Of a stretch of 13,409 bases of DNA, positions 12,908-13,409 are shown one piece after another (position 1 is the first letter of the stretch; every line of letters starts with the position of its first letter). Below the pieces are notes generated by a model. The model saw nothing but the letters and a program-made list of their open reading frames with translations. It made no database searches and was not told the DNA's origin. The DNA lies in contig MHUY01000006.1 of the NCBI GenBank assembly GCA_001825115.1, forward strand, positions 10,804-24,212, given 5' to 3'. This stretch comes from Candidatus Yonathbacteria bacterium RIFOXYC2_FULL_47_9 (GTDB lineage: Bacteria; Patescibacteriota; Minisyncoccia; Phycocordibacterales; UBA1550). A program made the position numbers and the translations under genes.

Positions 12908-12995
12908 AAACTCTGAATCAGCAGATTCTGGACCAGCAGGTCCACGGCTTGGCCGGAGACTCTTGGGTTCAAAAAATCTACTAAATTCAGAGTTT
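12908..12995 (-). terminator. large branched terminator or structured RNA after rpmE
   Basis: The outer stem is 11 bp (12908-12918 with 12985-12995: AAACTCTGAAT/ATTCAGAGTTT), followed on the minus strand by TCTTTTT, as in an intrinsic terminator. Inside it, in the minus-strand RNA, GUAGAUU pairs with AAUCUGC (12975-12981 with 12921-12927, one G-U pair), UGGACC with GGUCCA around the loop UGCU, and CGGC with GCCG around CAA. The total of about 88 nt is much larger than a normal terminator and could be a separate small RNA. It is not a tRNA: no proper D, anticodon and T arms are found. Confidence 0.6.
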
Positions 12996-13006
12996 ACTTA
13001 GCTTCG

Positions 13007-13216
13007 CTACTTCTTTGCAGCTGCCTGGCGCTTCTTGAAACGCTCTACACGCCCTGCCGTGTCGATAGTCTTTTCCTCTCCAGTAAAGAATGGGTGGCAC
13101 GAGCTACAGATCTCAACATCGATCTTTGGCATCGTTGAACCTACGGTGAACTTCTCGCCGCAAGAGCAAGACACTGCTGATTCAGTATGGTATGTGGGAT
13201 GGATTTCTTTCTTCAT
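13007..13216 (-). CDS. rpmE: 50S ribosomal protein bL31
   Basis: bL31 forms part of the bridge between the subunits. The 69-residue protein matches the family from its start (MKKEIHPTYH) to the end, with the conserved VEICSSCHPFFTGEEKTIDTAGR segment in part. Four cysteines (C17, C19, C37, C40) make it the zinc-binding, C+ form; such forms are replaced by zinc-free paralogues under zinc shortage in some bacteria. The tail (FKKRQAAAKK) is basic. Its promoter lies so close that the mRNA would have almost no leader. It is followed by the branched terminator and then prfA, a common rpmE-prfA order. Confidence 0.97.
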   Translation of the reverse strand: MKKEIHPTYHTESAVSCSCGEKFTVGSTMPKIDVEICSSCHPFFTGEEKTIDTAGRVERFKKRQAAAKK

Positions 13217-13224
13217 ATGGTGAG

Positions 13225-13253
13225 ACTTTACCAGATGGGTGGGTTTTTTGCAA
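13225..13253 (-). promoter_or_regulatory. rpmE promoter with extended -10, near-leaderless
   Basis: TTGCAA (13253 to 13248), a 17-nt spacer and TAAAGT (13230 to 13225), with TGG just before the -10. The rpmE ATG (13216) is only 8 nt past the -10, so the start of transcription would lie at or within about 2 nt of the start codon. Confidence 0.55.
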
Positions 13254-13288
13254 GCCCTAAGGGTGCCAGACTGGTGTACAATAAGGGT

Positions 13289-13409
13289 ATGCAGCGAAAA
13301 ACCGTCATTTTGGTACTTGTCACCCTTGTCGTATTGGTGGGAAGCGAACTCGTCTCCGTACCACCAACGACGGATGTCGGACGTCCTTCGCTGGTGGTGT
13401 CCATAAAAC
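13289..13409 (+). CDS. partial ORF with an N-terminal membrane or signal segment
   Basis: The only gene on the plus strand; it runs off the right edge after 40 codons. The visible part is MQRKTVILVLVTLVVLVGSE followed by LVSVPPTTDVGRPSLVVSIK. A short basic start and a hydrophobic run (about 5-18) look like a signal peptide or membrane anchor; no lipobox Cys is seen. TACAAT (13277-13282) lies 6 nt before ATG, which would suit a leaderless mRNA, and there is no spaced Shine-Dalgarno site. It is divergent from rpmE with 72 bases between the starts. The function cannot be told from this piece. Confidence 0.5.
   Translation, partial: MQRKTVILVLVTLVVLVGSELVSVPPTTDVGRPSLVVSIK

Noticed and set aside
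12919..12984. Possible tRNA in the loop of the rpmE terminator (GGTTCAAA-like string)
   Set aside because: No T stem, anticodon stem or D arm can be formed on either strand around that string.
12897..13001. A 34-codon plus-strand frame (MQKENSESADSGPAGPRLG...) across the branched terminator
   Set aside because: Its ends coincide with the arms of the inverted repeat, no ribosome site precedes it, and the G-U pair in the inner stem favours a minus-strand RNA explanation.

Overview
The window looks like part of a small-genome bacterium of the Candidate Phyla Radiation (Patescibacteria, most likely a Parcubacteria-type lineage). This is inferred from several things: shortened PheS and PheT, genes mostly without Shine-Dalgarno sites, a wall-associated protein carrying the paired-cysteine 'GCxSGxxFSxxTGxxC' motif that I associate with CPR surface proteins, and a sortase with its LPXTG substrate beside core genes. 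No rRNA is present, so the placement is tentative. All genes but one partial gene at the right edge are on the minus strand, so the layout below runs from high to low coordinates.

Right part (about 13.4 to 9.9 kb) is the translation core: rpmE (bL31), a large structured terminator, prfA (RF1), then a transcription unit with a 19-codon leader ORF, rpsB (uS2), tsf (EF-Ts), a small unknown membrane protein and tRNA-Thr(UGU), closed by a strong intrinsic terminator. The leader ORF has the best ribosome-binding site in the window and its stop overlaps the rpsB start as ATGA, so it probably controls rpsB translation.

Middle part (about 9.8 to 5.8 kb) is a surface module. A DUF3494 (ice-binding-like) protein with a peptidoglycan-binding-type C-terminus is followed by a second DUF3494-like protein carrying a prealbumin/SpaA-like domain, two DUF11-like repeats and an LPNTG sorting signal. 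A sortase with intact His/Cys/Arg follows. The two adhesin-like proteins seem to use two different ways of attaching to the envelope.

Left part (about 5.8 kb to 1) is pheS-pheT, a C39-like cysteine-peptidase gene, and gyrB, which runs off the left edge. The most striking object is PheT: an apparently intact NlpC/P60 (papain-like) domain, with Cys369, His437 and His449, sits inside its B5 domain in frame. PheT also lacks the N-terminal tRNA-binding OB domain, and PheS lacks its N-terminal coiled coil. A second papain-like gene (C39 type) follows pheT in the same operon.

No CRISPR array, insertion sequence or rRNA was seen.
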